NCBI GenBank assembly: GCA_041656735.1
Contig: JBBACY010000013.1
Span: forward strand, 1 to 64,000
DNA length: 64,000 nucleotides
Origin: Perlabentimonas sp041656735
GTDB lineage: Bacteria; Bacteroidota; Bacteroidia; Bacteroidales; Tenuifilaceae
Reading direction: 5' to 3'
The stretch's first letter is position 1. Every line of letters begins with the position of its first letter. Positions 1 through 8,980 of the stretch are shown in pieces. A program made the position numbers and the translations under genes. The notes under the pieces are model-generated. The model was not told where the DNA came from. It ran no database searches and saw nothing but the letters and a program-made list of their open reading frames with translations.

Positions 1-515
1 ATTCAAAGATAAAACCAAACATTCAATCATGAATGATGAATTTTGAATAATGAATTTCGAAGTAAGGCAATACGAGAAGTCATTGCGCCGAAGCAAAAGA
101 CCTTCGCTATCCAACCTTCGCTATTCGATATTCATTATTCGGTGTTCGATATTCGCTATTCAATAATAGTAGAGCATATTATCTGCTTGACTGTTGCGTA
201 TTTGTTTAACCCCGAAGGGTTATATATTTATAGCATTTTCCATTTCGCTATGCTATACGACCTCGTTGAGGTCGAATTTCTTCCGTTAATTCGTCGTTCT
301 ATAAACATTCAAATCCTCGGATTCGTTTGTTCGCGCAGGCTGACCGTCACTCTGAGCATTCAAAGATAAAACCAAATATTCAATCATGAATGATGAAATT
401 AGAATAATGAATTACGAAGTAAGGCAATACGATAAGTCATTGCGCCGAAGCAAAAGACCTTTGCTATCCAACCTTCGATATTCGAAATTCATTATTCGGT
501 GTTCGATATTTGCTA
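1..515. repeat. Direct repeat, two copies with a 357-bp period
   Basis: Bases 1 to about 160 recur with few differences at 358 to about 515. Both copies open with ATTCAAAGATAAAACC and run on through AAGTAAGGCAATACGA and GTCATTGCGCCGAAGC to a stretch rich in ATTCGATATTC-like words. The window begins inside the array, so further copies may lie upstream. The sequence between the copies carries the small hairpins listed separately. An open frame crosses 43-369 but follows the repeat wording and looks non-coding. I see no transposase. Confidence 0.8.
207..323. repeat. Mini-hairpin triad, copy 1 of an intergenic repeat family
   Basis: Three short stems with tiny loops follow one another: TAACCC/GGGTTA around CGAA (207-222), CGACCTC/GAGGTCG around GTT (258-274), and AATCC/GGATT around TC (312-323). 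The same order of stems, with the same intervening words such as ATATTTATAGC and ATAAACATT, returns at 47962-48080. Conservation of stems in two distant places suggests a structured, REP-like element. The tail at 516-560 resembles the sequence after the second copy. Confidence 0.7.
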
Positions 516-732
516 GGGTGACAGTCAGGCTGAGCTGCCTGCCCTGACCGAAGTTCGATGCCGACAACCTAAACTAAACGATATTGAATTGTATATTGAA
601 AAGCTGATGCGTTTTAGGGGTAAGTTTAAAAAAATGATTTTGCATAGCATCCATTTGTAGAACCAAAGTATTTTTTACTTTTACCAAGTATTTTTTGTAA
701 ATTTCAGGTACTAAAAATCGAACATCATTACT

Positions 733-1629
733 ATGGTTAAAAAAGTTGCCTTAGCATTATCCAGCGGTGGAGCGCGTGGCCTTGTACACGTGGGTGTAAT
801 TTGTGAAATTGAAAGGCGTGGATACGAAATTGTCTCTCTCTCGGGGAGTTCAATGGGCGCTTTAGTCGGAAGTATGCACGCTGCAGATACACTAAGTGAT
901 TTTAGAGCCTGGGTTGAAAAGTTGTCGAGGATGGATGTTTTGGGACTGGTTGATTTTACACTGGGGGGGAACGGGTTTGTTAAGGGCGACAAAATTTTTG
1001 ACGAGATGCTGCGGCTCGGTTTTATTCCCCAAAAAAACATCGAAGATTTACAAAAGCCCCTGGTTGTTCTTGCAACCGATGTTATCGCAAGTAAAGAGAT
1101 TGTTTACGATAAGGGTAGTTTAGCGCATGCGCTGCGAGCATCGATTTCAATTCCTGGAATCTTTACTCCTATTAAGGTTTCCGATGCGTTGCTAGTAGAT
1201 GGTGGTATTTTTAATCCCTTGCCCATTAAGCATTTAAAACGTAATGATGCGGATATAATAATTGCTGTTGATGTTAACGCAATGATACCCTACCAAAAAC
1301 CACCGCAGGAGAAGGATAGGCATGAGGAATCTGAGGAAGATAAATCGGCTTTTGAGCAGTTGAAGGATAAGTGGTACGAGTTTTTTGAGGGCGACGAGAA
1401 GAAAAAACTGACCAAAGTAAGCAAGTTAGGCTATATTGATATGCTTCACCGTGTTATTCAGGTAATGATGAATAGTATGACAATGCAGGCCATAAAAGAT
1501 AACCCGCCTGATGTTTTAATTAGTACATCAAAAGATGCTTGTGGCGTTTTTGAGTTTTATAGAGCCAAAGAAATTATTGCCTTGGGCGAACGGGCATGTG
1601 CTAAAGCGCTTGACGAGGTTGGCTTATAA
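733..1629 (+). CDS. Patatin-like phospholipase family protein
   Basis: This is a 298-residue patatin-fold serine acyl hydrolase of the RssA/YlbK type, predicted to hydrolyse acyl esters of lipids. The oxyanion loop GGARG is at residues 12-16, the nucleophile motif GSSMG at 38-42 puts the catalytic serine at 40, and the dyad aspartate lies in the DGG motif at about 156. No signal peptide is visible, so it is probably cytosolic or loosely membrane-bound. The stretch around residues 195-225 is rich in Glu, Asp and Lys and looks like a flexible insertion. Its last six bases overlap the end of the convergent rlmB gene. The true lipid substrate cannot be told from sequence. Confidence 0.9.
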   Translation: MVKKVALALSSGGARGLVHVGVICEIERRGYEIVSLSGSSMGALVGSMHAADTLSDFRAWVEKLSRMDVLGLVDFTLGGNGFVKGDKIFDEMLRLGFIPQKNIEDLQKPLVVLATDVIASKEIVYDKGSLAHALRASISIPGIFTPIKVSDALLVDGGIFNPLPIKHLKRNDADIIIAVDVNAMIPYQKPPQEKDRHEESEEDKSAFEQLKDKWYEFFEGDEKKKLTKVSKLGYIDMLHRVIQVMMNSMTMQAIKDNPPDVLISTSKDACGVFEFYRAKEIIALGERACAKALDEVGL

Positions 1630-2382
1630 CTCGCGCTGCCTAATTACCTCATACATAACTAGCGCCGAAGCAACCGAAACGTTTAATGAGTTTATTTTAC
1701 CTCGAATGGGAATAGAAACTAGCTCGTCGGCCATTTTCAGGGTACTTTCCGATAATCCATTCTCTTCGGACCCCATTACAAGAGCAATAGGACCGTCGAG
1801 TTTAGCACTGGTATATAGCTCCTTCGTTTTTTCGGTAGCAGCAGTTACCTTAATGCCCGATAGTTGTAGGAATGATATGGTTGACTTTAAGCTATTTACA
1901 CGGCATATGGGGATGTGGTGAATTGCCCCTGCTGACGTTTTTACGGCATCAGCCCCTATGCGAGCCGAACCCTTTGTTGGGAAAACAACTGCATGAGCAC
2001 CAGCGCATTCGGCACTTCGCACAATTGCTCCAAAGTTACGCACATCGGTTATGCTATCGAGTATAATAATAAATGGGGTTTTGCCTTCTTCCCAAATACG
2101 TGCAACAACCTCTTCAATGGGTTCAAAATCAACTGGCGAAATATAGGCTATAACCCCTTGGTGGTTACGGTTACCATATTGACCAAATTTTTCGGCAGGT
2201 ACGTATTGCGGCACAATATCCCGATTACGTAGAAGCGTTAAAAGCTCGTGTACCAAATCTCCCGTGAGCCCTTTTTTCATAATAACTTTGTCTATTTCCT
2301 TACCTGAGCTAATTGCCTCCATTAGAGGCCTGATGCCGTATATGGTATCCGATGTATTTTGCTTCATACTATTGTATTGCAT
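1624..2382 (-). CDS. rlmB: 23S rRNA (guanosine-2'-O)-methyltransferase, RlmB family
   Basis: The 252-residue product is a SpoU/TrmH (SPOUT) methyltransferase, which in the RlmB family methylates the ribose of G2251 in the 23S rRNA P loop. An N-terminal substrate-binding domain begins with IYGIRPLMEAI, as is typical for RlmB. The three SPOUT motifs are recognisable: the NFGAIVRSAE motif, the VMGSEENGLS motif and the C-terminal knot motif SIPIRGKINSLNVSVAS. Length fits the family. A second TrmH-family gene lies at 39305, so rRNA versus tRNA specificity should be assigned by phylogeny. RlmB is the best reading here because of the N-terminal domain. Confidence 0.9.
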   Translation of the reverse strand: MQYNSMKQNTSDTIYGIRPLMEAISSGKEIDKVIMKKGLTGDLVHELLTLLRNRDIVPQYVPAEKFGQYGNRNHQGVIAYISPVDFEPIEEVVARIWEEGKTPFIIILDSITDVRNFGAIVRSAECAGAHAVVFPTKGSARIGADAVKTSAGAIHHIPICRVNSLKSTISFLQLSGIKVTAATEKTKELYTSAKLDGPIALVMGSEENGLSESTLKMADELVSIPIRGKINSLNVSVASALVMYEVIRQREL

Positions 2383-2479
2383 TGTATTTCAAATTTTTGT
2401 TGGTATGGTATTTTGTTTTATAGCCACTTAGCTTGTTTACTAAATCTGTGGTCTCGTAGGCTAGGCAGTTTTCCTTGGC

Positions 2480-4420
2480 CTAATCCTCCTCTTTTAGGAC
2501 CTCTAGCTCGTAGTGTAGTTGCTCCCACTTGTGCATTGTTTTGTTTAACTCTGTTTTTAGAGCTTCGTATTCAGCAAAAAAATCATCGTTTATGCAGGCA
2601 TTGGATGGGTTGCAAAGGATGGTGTCTTTTTGTGCAATTTGCGTTTCCAGTTTACTAATACTGGCTTCAACTTTTTCAACCTGTGAGGCCACTTTTCTAA
2701 TAATTTTATCTTGCTCCTTACGGTTTAGCCACTCCTGCTTCCTATCAGAAATTCCTAGGTTGGATTTTTCTGTTTTTTCTTTCTCTTTCTGAGTTTCTAA
2801 TTCTTTTAAGTTTTCCAGTTTACGTTTTGCTAAAAAGTTATATATACCACCTATATGTTCATTAACGCTTCCATCGCGAAACTCATACACTTTAGAAATT
2901 AAACCGTTAAGGAATTCCCTATCGTGTGATACAACTATCACCGTTCCCTTAAATTTTGCCAAAGCATCTTTAAGTATGTCTTTTGAGCGCATATCCAGAT
3001 GGTTGGTAGGCTCATCGAGTACAAGTAAGTTATAGGGTTGCAGCATTAGCTTAACCATAGCCAATCTGTTGCGTTCGCCTCCCGAAAGTACCGAAACTTT
3101 TTTCTCTACATCTTCGCCTCGGAAGAGGAATGCGCCTAGAATATCACGTATTTTAGTGCGAATGTCGCCAACTGCTACTCGGTCAATTGTGTCAAGCACC
3201 GTATCGTTTGGGTTCATTAGTTCATCCTGGTTCTGCGCAAAATAGCCAATGCTTACATTATGGCCAATTTTCAATTCGCCTTGGTAGTCAATGCTCCCAA
3301 CAATAATTTTGCTAAGTGTTGTTTTGCCCTCTCCGTTCCGTCCAACGAAAGCAACCTTTTCGCCTCTTAGGATATCAAAATTCGCATCCGAGAAAACGGT
3401 ATTAGCGCCATAGGCCTTACTCACGTTATTAACTTTAACCACTAAATCGCCCGTTCGGGGCGCTTCGGGAAAACGAATATTAAGGGCGCTATTATCCTCG
3501 TCATCTACCTCAATAATATCTAACTTTTCCAGCTGTTTTATTCTCGATTGTACCTGGTTGGCTTTGGTGGCTTTGTATCGAAATCGTTCAACAAAATCTT
3601 TTGTCTCTTCAATTTGTTTCTGCTGATTTTTGTATGCAGCCAACTGTTGCTGCCTACGCTCGTTGCGCAGTTCAACGTATCTCGAGTATGGAACCCTATA
3701 ATCGTATGCTCTGCCCAGCGATAGTTCAATGGTTCTGTCGGTAACATTATCGAGAAATGCCCGGTCGTGAGAGATAAGTACCAGGGCTCCTGGGTAGGTT
3801 TTTAGGTAATCTTCGAGCCACTGAATTGACTCTATATCAAGGTGATTAGTGGGCTCATCTAGGAGCAGGATATTTGGTTCTCGAAGCAGTAGTTTAGCCA
3901 GCTCAATTCGCATACGCCATCCTCCGCTAAATTCGGAGGTGGGGCGTAAAAAATCGGTTCGTTTAAAACCAAGTCCAGTTAGCGTAACCTCTACCTTAGC
4001 GTCGAGACTTTCGCCACCGAGCAAACTAAAACGTTCGCTTTTTTCTGCCAATGAATTTATTAGTGCGGCGTACCCATCCGACTCGTAGTCGGTTCGTAAC
4101 TCCAGCTCCTTCGATATTTTCTCAATATCTTTTGCCAACTTAAGGGTATCGCTAAATGCGGTCATGGCTTCATCAATCACGCTGCGCGAGTTAGCCACAT
4201 CCATTTGCTGCGGTAAGTAGCCAATAGCTAAGTCACGAGGTATACTAATCTCTCCACTTGAAGGGGTCATTTGGCCAACAATAAGCTTTAGTAGGGTAGA
4301 TTTACCCGCACCGTTCTTACCAACAAGCCCAACTCGCTCTTTAGATGTAATCAGAAAACTGACATCATTAAAAAGATTAAAACCACCGAATGAAACTGTT
4401 ACTTGACTGAGGGATACCAT
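2480..4420 (-). CDS. ABC-F family ATP-binding protein
   Basis: This is a 646-residue soluble protein with two ABC ATPase domains and no membrane segments, the arrangement of ABC-F translation factors of the Uup/EttA/YheS group. The first Walker A (GKNGAGKS) is at residues 34-41 and the second (GRNGEGKT) at about 358-365. Each half has a signature motif (LSGG or FSGGW) and a Walker B followed by DEPTNHLD. A charged linker joins the halves, and the C-terminal about 110 residues form a Lys/Glu-rich coiled coil as in Uup-like proteins. Members act on ribosomes in the E site. Antibiotic resistance is not implied by sequence. The upstream region on the minus strand has a TACTTTTA word that may be a weak -7 box. 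Confidence 0.92.
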   Translation of the reverse strand: MVSLSQVTVSFGGFNLFNDVSFLITSKERVGLVGKNGAGKSTLLKLIVGQMTPSSGEISIPRDLAIGYLPQQMDVANSRSVIDEAMTAFSDTLKLAKDIEKISKELELRTDYESDGYAALINSLAEKSERFSLLGGESLDAKVEVTLTGLGFKRTDFLRPTSEFSGGWRMRIELAKLLLREPNILLLDEPTNHLDIESIQWLEDYLKTYPGALVLISHDRAFLDNVTDRTIELSLGRAYDYRVPYSRYVELRNERRQQQLAAYKNQQKQIEETKDFVERFRYKATKANQVQSRIKQLEKLDIIEVDDEDNSALNIRFPEAPRTGDLVVKVNNVSKAYGANTVFSDANFDILRGEKVAFVGRNGEGKTTLSKIIVGSIDYQGELKIGHNVSIGYFAQNQDELMNPNDTVLDTIDRVAVGDIRTKIRDILGAFLFRGEDVEKKVSVLSGGERNRLAMVKLMLQPYNLLVLDEPTNHLDMRSKDILKDALAKFKGTVIVVSHDREFLNGLISKVYEFRDGSVNEHIGGIYNFLAKRKLENLKELETQKEKEKTEKSNLGISDRKQEWLNRKEQDKIIRKVASQVEKVEASISKLETQIAQKDTILCNPSNACINDDFFAEYEALKTELNKTMHKWEQLHYELEVLKEED

Positions 4421-4827
4421 GTTATAAATGATTTATGCAATTTGTAAAAGTACTAAAAATTAAGGAATTAGCAAGATTTTTTCAATTTCCTGTATATTAT
4501 AATAAGGTATAGGCAGGCATAATTATTCAAACTAACAACGAGGTTTCTATTAATGTTTGACAGTAATTCTTATTTTAGTCAGAATCCTGCGGTAATGAAC
4601 TACCGCGAATCGAGCAAAATAATGTAACTTTGTAATTGTAAATATTGGAATGGAAGAACTTGCTGGAGTTTTTGCTTCAGCCCTCAAAAAATATGGATGA
4701 GAGAATAGAGGCTCTGGAAACAACCCTAAAATGGAGTGATGAAAACATATGCACTTGTTTCATAGATAATTGTGAAGTTTATTAGAGTGCTTATCATATT
4801 ATTAATCTACTAAAAAGTATTTTTAGA
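4421..4827. other. Intergenic region with promoter-like box and possible decayed small gene
   Basis: A 6-bp inverted repeat GCGGTA/TACCGC sits at 4589-4606. A perfect Bacteroidetes -7 box TAACTTTG follows at 4625-4632, but no -33 TTTG is seen at the right distance. Two short overlapping frames follow: 4650-4700 (16 codons) and 4693-4785 (30 codons), the second reading like a normal protein segment (MDERIEALETTLKW). A single-base shift joins them, so this may be the remnant of one small gene. I do not recognise it. Confidence 0.3.
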
Positions 4828-5583
4828 ATGAAAACAGCATTAGTAACAGGAGCAACTGCAGGCATTGGCCGTTCAACAGCGTTGCTTCTTGCAAAAAATG
4901 GGTTTAGAATCATAATAACTGGCCGCCGAAATGAACGACTTCAGGAGTTGAAAAAGGAAATTGAGGAGAAGCATAAACAGAGCGTTTTTGCACTTAATTT
5001 CGATATTAGAAATAGGGAAGAGGTTGAAACGGCTATGGCGCAGCTGCCAACCGAGTGGCAAAATATTGATATTTTAGTCAATAATGCAGGCTTAGCCGCT
5101 GGTTTAAAGCCTATTCAAACCGGACTTATGGCCGATTGGGAACAGATGATTGACACCAACATAAAGGGCTTGCTTTACATATCGCAGGTGGTTATAAATA
5201 AGATGATTAAGAATGCATCTGGGCACATTGTGAACATTGGGTCAACGGCCGGGGTGCAAGCCTATGAGAATGGTAATGTATACTGCGCAACCAAGCACGC
5301 TGTACATGCACTTTCGCAAAGTATGCGTATCGATTTGCTTAAACAAGGCATTAAAGTTACCGAAATTAGGCCTGGAATGGTTGAAACCGAATTTTCATTG
5401 GTGCGTTTTAAAGGCGATGCAGAATCTGCAAAAAAAGCATACCTTGGTTTAGTTCCTCTTTCTCCCGATGATGTTGCAGAAACCATTCTGTTTGCTATTA
5501 CCCGTCCGCCTCATGTAAATATTAACGATTTGGAGATTACTCCAACGGCTCAAGCTAGTTCATACTACGTTTTTAGACAGTAA
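4828..5583 (+). CDS. Short-chain dehydrogenase/reductase, YdfG-like
   Basis: This is a 251-residue classical SDR with an NAD(P)-binding Rossmann fold. The cofactor glycine motif TGATAGIG covers residues 7-14, the NNAG motif is present, and the catalytic Tyr152 and Lys156 form the YxxxK motif in VYCATK. The catalytic serine is in the preceding INIGSTAG-like stretch. Arg residues after the first beta strand (GRRNERL) favour NADP(H). The closest well-known family is YdfG, which oxidises L-allo-threonine, serine and 3-hydroxy acids, but SDR substrates cannot be read reliably from sequence. It is followed 33 nt later by an Ldh-family oxidoreductase and may be co-transcribed with it. Confidence 0.9.
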   Translation: MKTALVTGATAGIGRSTALLLAKNGFRIIITGRRNERLQELKKEIEEKHKQSVFALNFDIRNREEVETAMAQLPTEWQNIDILVNNAGLAAGLKPIQTGLMADWEQMIDTNIKGLLYISQVVINKMIKNASGHIVNIGSTAGVQAYENGNVYCATKHAVHALSQSMRIDLLKQGIKVTEIRPGMVETEFSLVRFKGDAESAKKAYLGLVPLSPDDVAETILFAITRPPHVNINDLEITPTAQASSYYVFRQ

Positions 5584-5616
5584 TCAGATTATTCGTTAAC
5601 CCATTTGTCAGCTAAT

Positions 5617-6705
5617 ATGAACTACAATCACCAAGAACTGAAGCAATTTGTTGAGCAACTTTTCATTGCAATGGGATGCCTAAAATCTGATGCATCAAGC
5701 GTTGCCGAGGTGCTAATTGCTGCCGAATTAAGGGGAATTCCATCGCATGGACTATTGCGGGTAAAAGACTACTATGCAATGGTTAAAGCGGGGCGAATTA
5801 ACACAAGCCCAAAGGTTAGTATTTTGCACGAAACCCCTTCTACTGCAACCGTCGATGGGGATAATGCGCTGGGACCAGTAGCTGCAAAAACATCTATGCA
5901 GATAGCCATTAACAAGGCAAAAACTGCTGGTACAGGTTGGGTGGCTACTAACAATACAAACCACTTTGGTATAGCTGGGTTTTACTCAATGATGGCACTT
6001 GAGCATAATATGATTGGCATAGCGCTTACCAACGCCAACCCGCTGGTTGCACCAACTTATAGCGCCGATAGGTTGCTGGGAACCAATCCTATTGCAGTGG
6101 CAATACCAACCCACAACCAGCCACCATTCGTAGTCGATTTTGCCACAACACCAGTAGCCAGGGGTAAACTTGCAATAAAATCAAAGTTGGGTGAACAAAT
6201 ACCCCTTGGTTTGGTTCAAGATAAAGAGGGGAATCCAACCACAAACCCTGGAGCTATTGAACAGGGAGGTGCAATACTTACTTTGGGCGGGAGTGGTGTT
6301 GAACTTGGAGGGCATAAAGGTTTTTGTATGACTGCGTTGGTGGATATTTTCTCTTCGGTTCTTTCTGGTGCAAATTTTGGCCCATTCGTGCCACCCCAGG
6401 TTGCTTACCTACCCTTATTGTCGCACTCGGTAGGTAAAGGGCTAGGTCATTTTTTTGGCGCAATGCGTATTGATGCTTTTCGGCCTGCTCAGGAGTTTAA
6501 ATTATCTATGGATGAGTGGATATCAACTTTCAGGAATGCAGCAGCGGCTCAAAACCAAAGTAGGGTTATTATTCCGGGCGATCCCGAAAGAGAGAGTGAA
6601 GCGATTAAAGCTAAACAGGGAATATCAATAATACCAGCAATATTCGATGATTTGAATAGTATAGCTTCTGAGTTAATGGTAGATCCATTAGGAAACAAAA
6701 AATAA
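5617..6705 (+). CDS. Ldh family oxidoreductase (malate/L-lactate/ureidoglycolate dehydrogenase type)
   Basis: This 362-residue protein belongs to the malate/L-lactate dehydrogenase family that uses NAD(P) in a fold unlike classic Rossmann dehydrogenases. Typical motifs are ELRGIPSHGLLRV near residue 40, NTNHFGIAGFYS near residue 115 and the central GTNPIAVAIP. Family members reduce 2-oxo acids or oxidise ureidoglycolate or 2,3-diketogulonate, so the substrate is open. A TTG four codons upstream (5605) would add MSAN, but the ATG at 5617 is the more natural start. It lies 33 nt after the SDR gene on the same strand, so both may serve one hydroxy-acid pathway. Confidence 0.87.
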   Translation: MNYNHQELKQFVEQLFIAMGCLKSDASSVAEVLIAAELRGIPSHGLLRVKDYYAMVKAGRINTSPKVSILHETPSTATVDGDNALGPVAAKTSMQIAINKAKTAGTGWVATNNTNHFGIAGFYSMMALEHNMIGIALTNANPLVAPTYSADRLLGTNPIAVAIPTHNQPPFVVDFATTPVARGKLAIKSKLGEQIPLGLVQDKEGNPTTNPGAIEQGGAILTLGGSGVELGGHKGFCMTALVDIFSSVLSGANFGPFVPPQVAYLPLLSHSVGKGLGHFFGAMRIDAFRPAQEFKLSMDEWISTFRNAAAAQNQSRVIIPGDPERESEAIKAKQGISIIPAIFDDLNSIASELMVDPLGNKK

Positions 6706-6843
6706 GATAGTTGCTTTTTGTTTTAAAGTGATTTATCTCAACATATTATTGTGCATCATTTTAAATTTTGAGTTTCTTTTTTTTGTAATTTTAAATTATA
6801 TTTACAGAAACGCATTCTAATTGTAAAATTTATAATTTTGTTT

Positions 6844-6984
6844 ATGTTTAAGGGTAAAGTTTCACGAAATATAATTATACTTGTAATGTTCTTAGCATTA
6901 GGATTAGTTGTTTCATCCTGCCATAATAATATTCCTTGTGCAGTTTATGCAAAATATGATTATGAGCCCGAAGAGAAAGTTTAG
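6844..6984 (+). CDS. Tiny lipoprotein with Cys-Ala-Val-Tyr motif
   Basis: This is a 46-residue frame. An N-terminal Lys/Arg patch, a hydrophobic stretch and the lipobox VVSSC give a lipoprotein with the modified cysteine near residue 26. Only about 20 residues would remain after processing: a Cys, AVYAKYDY, and an acidic tail. It resembles the next small gene, which has SCSKKTCPAYSK. The pairing of two paralogous micro-lipoproteins with a shared C-(P)A-x-Y-x-K pattern makes it likely to be real. Function is unknown. Confidence 0.55.
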   Translation: MFKGKVSRNIIILVMFLALGLVVSSCHNNIPCAVYAKYDYEPEEKV

Positions 6985-7029
6985 TATTTTATATATATAT
7001 TGTCCATCCTTAACAAAAGTATTTTCATA

Positions 7030-7164
7030 ATGAAAGCACATAAAAAATCTCTAGTTGCAGCACTGTTGTTTGTATCAATCGTGTTAGTTTTTGGGTCTTG
7101 TTCTAAAAAAACTTGTCCGGCTTATAGTAAGGTTAACACTGTTCAAACAGACCAGAATAGCTAA
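7030..7164 (+). CDS. Tiny lipoprotein with CPAY motif
   Basis: This is a 44-residue frame with a clear signal peptide and lipobox VFGSC. The mature peptide would be about 20 residues: CSKKTCPAYSK followed by a polar tail. Short lipoproteins ending in a CPAY-like motif are, to my memory, common but uncharacterised in Bacteroidetes. It follows the related 46-residue gene by 45 nt and is closed by a strong hairpin terminator, which supports an expressed transcript. Function is unknown. The second Cys and the Tyr are the conserved points between the two paralogues. Confidence 0.6.
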   Translation: MKAHKKSLVAALLFVSIVLVFGSCSKKTCPAYSKVNTVQTDQNS

Positions 7165-7190
7165 TAGGCGCAACTACTTTTAAGCTAAAT

Positions 7191-7237
7191 AAACTTTCTT
7201 AATTCTCAGTAGTTGAGGTTTAAGAAAGTTTTTTTTA
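7191..7237 (+). terminator. Intrinsic terminator after the tiny lipoprotein genes
   Basis: A perfect 12-bp stem (AAACTTTCTTAA at 7191-7202, TTAAGAAAGTTT at 7220-7231) with a 17-nt loop runs straight into a T tract. It would end transcription of the two small lipoprotein genes before the aminopeptidase gene. Confidence 0.85.
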
Positions 7238-7360
7238 TTTACTAAAGTGCACATTAAGACGAAGGTATAAGCATCACTTAACTAGCTATTTGTTAAGCCT
7301 AATGATTTGCACTAGCATTTACCACTACATTTTTAATCAAAATATAATAGTATTGTAATT

Positions 7361-8329
7361 ATGGAAAATAGTGAACTTCGTAACTCTTCAATTATTGCCC
7401 TTAGAGATTGTATGGGGTTAAAGCCTAACGAAACATTGCTTATTGTTACTGATGAGGTGAAAAGTGAAATTGGTCAGGCATTGCATGAGGTGGGTAAAAC
7501 CCTCTGCAAAGAATCTATGCTTGTTGAAATTAAATCGAGAGAAATTAATGGGCAGGAGCCTCCGGAAGCAGTTGCTCAGTTAATGAAAATGGTTGATGTG
7601 GTGGTATGCCCCACAGTTAAATCGCTAACTCATACCGATGCTCGCCGAAATGCAGTTAAAGAAGGCGTTCGGGTTGGAACAATGCCTGGAATTACCATTG
7701 ATGCTATGGCTCGCTGTTTGAGCGCCGATTACGATAAAATCATCTCTTTAACCGATTTTATTGCCGAAAAAATGGAGGGCATTAGCACTATTCGGGTTGT
7801 AACAGAAAAAGGTACCGACGTAACAATGCCCGTTAAGGATAGGATGGTTATTCGTAGCAAGGGTGTTTTGCGTGAGAAGGGCGAAAGCGGCAATCTGCCT
7901 TCGGGTGAGGTGTATTTGGCACCTTGGGAAGATAAAACGAATGGCAAGCTGGTTATTGATGGTTCGATGGCTAGTGTGGGTATGATTAAAACTCCAATCG
8001 TTATTGATATAGTAGATGGCTATGCCAAAACTATTACTGGCGGCGAAGAAGCTCAACGACTCACTGAAATTCTCGATAAATCGGGTCCTGATGCTCGTGC
8101 GGTGGCCGAGTTCGGAATTGGTACAAACTATAAAGCCAAGCTAACAGGTCTTATACTCGAAGACGAAAAGGTGTTTGGCACTATCCATATTGCTTTTGGC
8201 AATAATCTAACCATGGGCGGACGCATATCCGTTAGCAGCCACCTCGATGGTTTGGTTACAGAGCCCGATGTGTATTTTGATGACGAGCTTATAATGAAGA
8301 AGGGTAAAATGTTGGGTTTCGAAATCTAG
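7361..8329 (+). CDS. Aminopeptidase, thermophilic M29/aminopeptidase T-like family
   Basis: The 322-residue product resembles the leucyl aminopeptidase (aminopeptidase T) group of metallopeptidases. The C-terminal half has the conserved EFGIGTN segment, the HIAFGNN motif and SSHLDGLV, where the glutamate and histidines are candidate metal ligands. The N-terminal half carries the long alternating strand-helix region of this family, with ARRNAVKEGVRVGTMPG near residue 95. It is shorter than many M29 enzymes (about 400 residues), and assignment to M29 proper is uncertain. No signal peptide is seen, so a cytosolic role in peptide turnover is likely. Maf follows 17 nt downstream, suggesting a two-gene operon. 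Confidence 0.75.
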   Translation: MENSELRNSSIIALRDCMGLKPNETLLIVTDEVKSEIGQALHEVGKTLCKESMLVEIKSREINGQEPPEAVAQLMKMVDVVVCPTVKSLTHTDARRNAVKEGVRVGTMPGITIDAMARCLSADYDKIISLTDFIAEKMEGISTIRVVTEKGTDVTMPVKDRMVIRSKGVLREKGESGNLPSGEVYLAPWEDKTNGKLVIDGSMASVGMIKTPIVIDIVDGYAKTITGGEEAQRLTEILDKSGPDARAVAEFGIGTNYKAKLTGLILEDEKVFGTIHIAFGNNLTMGGRISVSSHLDGLVTEPDVYFDDELIMKKGKMLGFEI

Positions 8330-8346
8330 TATTATTCTGGTAGTGT

Positions 8347-8946
8347 ATGCTTCTACATCAGTTAATAAAGGGAAAGACCATCGTTTTGGCTTCGCAATCG
8401 CCTCGTAGGCAGCAATTGTTAAAGGAGTTGGGGTTGCCTTTTGAGGTAAGGCTAAATGGCGAGGTTAACGAATCGTACCCTAGCAATATGGGTTATTTAG
8501 ATATACCCGTTTATTTGGCTCAAAAGAAAATTGAGCCAGTTGTTGCTACCCTTGCCAATAACGAAATTCTTATTGCCTCCGACACCATTGTGTGGTGCAA
8601 AGGAAAGGTGCTGGGTAAACCAGTAAACAGGCAGGATGCCATTGATATGCTTACCGAACTTTCGGGTACTAACCATTCGGTAGTTACTGGTGTTGCAATA
8701 ACCGATGGCAAGCGGGTTCAAACTTTTTCATCGGTAACTGAGGTGTATTTTCGTTCGTTGTCTGATAGTGAAAAGTCTTACTATGTTGATAATTTTAAAC
8801 CGTTTGACAAGGCTGGAGCGTACGGTATACAAGAGTGGATTGGCTACGTGGCAGTTGAGCGCATAGAGGGTTCATACTTTAATGTTATGGGGCTACCTGT
8901 GCAAAAGCTGTACTCCGAGCTGCTCTCCTTTTTAGAAAACGTTTAA
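8347..8946 (+). CDS. maf: Maf family nucleotide pyrophosphatase
   Basis: This is a 199-residue Maf/HAM1-fold pyrophosphatase that hydrolyses non-canonical or pyrimidine nucleoside triphosphates (dTTP/UTP type) to monophosphates. The signature LASQSPRRQQLL is near the N terminus, followed by the SYP motif, the SDTIVW metal-binding motif, LGKP and the VTGV segment. The C-terminal DKAGAYGIQEW motif is typical of YhdE-like Maf. Length is normal. It lies directly after the aminopeptidase gene. Confidence 0.93.
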   Translation: MLLHQLIKGKTIVLASQSPRRQQLLKELGLPFEVRLNGEVNESYPSNMGYLDIPVYLAQKKIEPVVATLANNEILIASDTIVWCKGKVLGKPVNRQDAIDMLTELSGTNHSVVTGVAITDGKRVQTFSSVTEVYFRSLSDSEKSYYVDNFKPFDKAGAYGIQEWIGYVAVERIEGSYFNVMGLPVQKLYSELLSFLENV

Positions 8947-8980
8947 TGGCATTTAATGGTAAAAGGAAAACTCTTTAGTT

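Noticed and set aside
43..369. Open frame of 108 codons at the window start
   Set aside because: It runs through the direct repeat and the hairpin triad, its composition follows the repeated ATTCGATATTC words, and the second repeat copy does not keep the frame.
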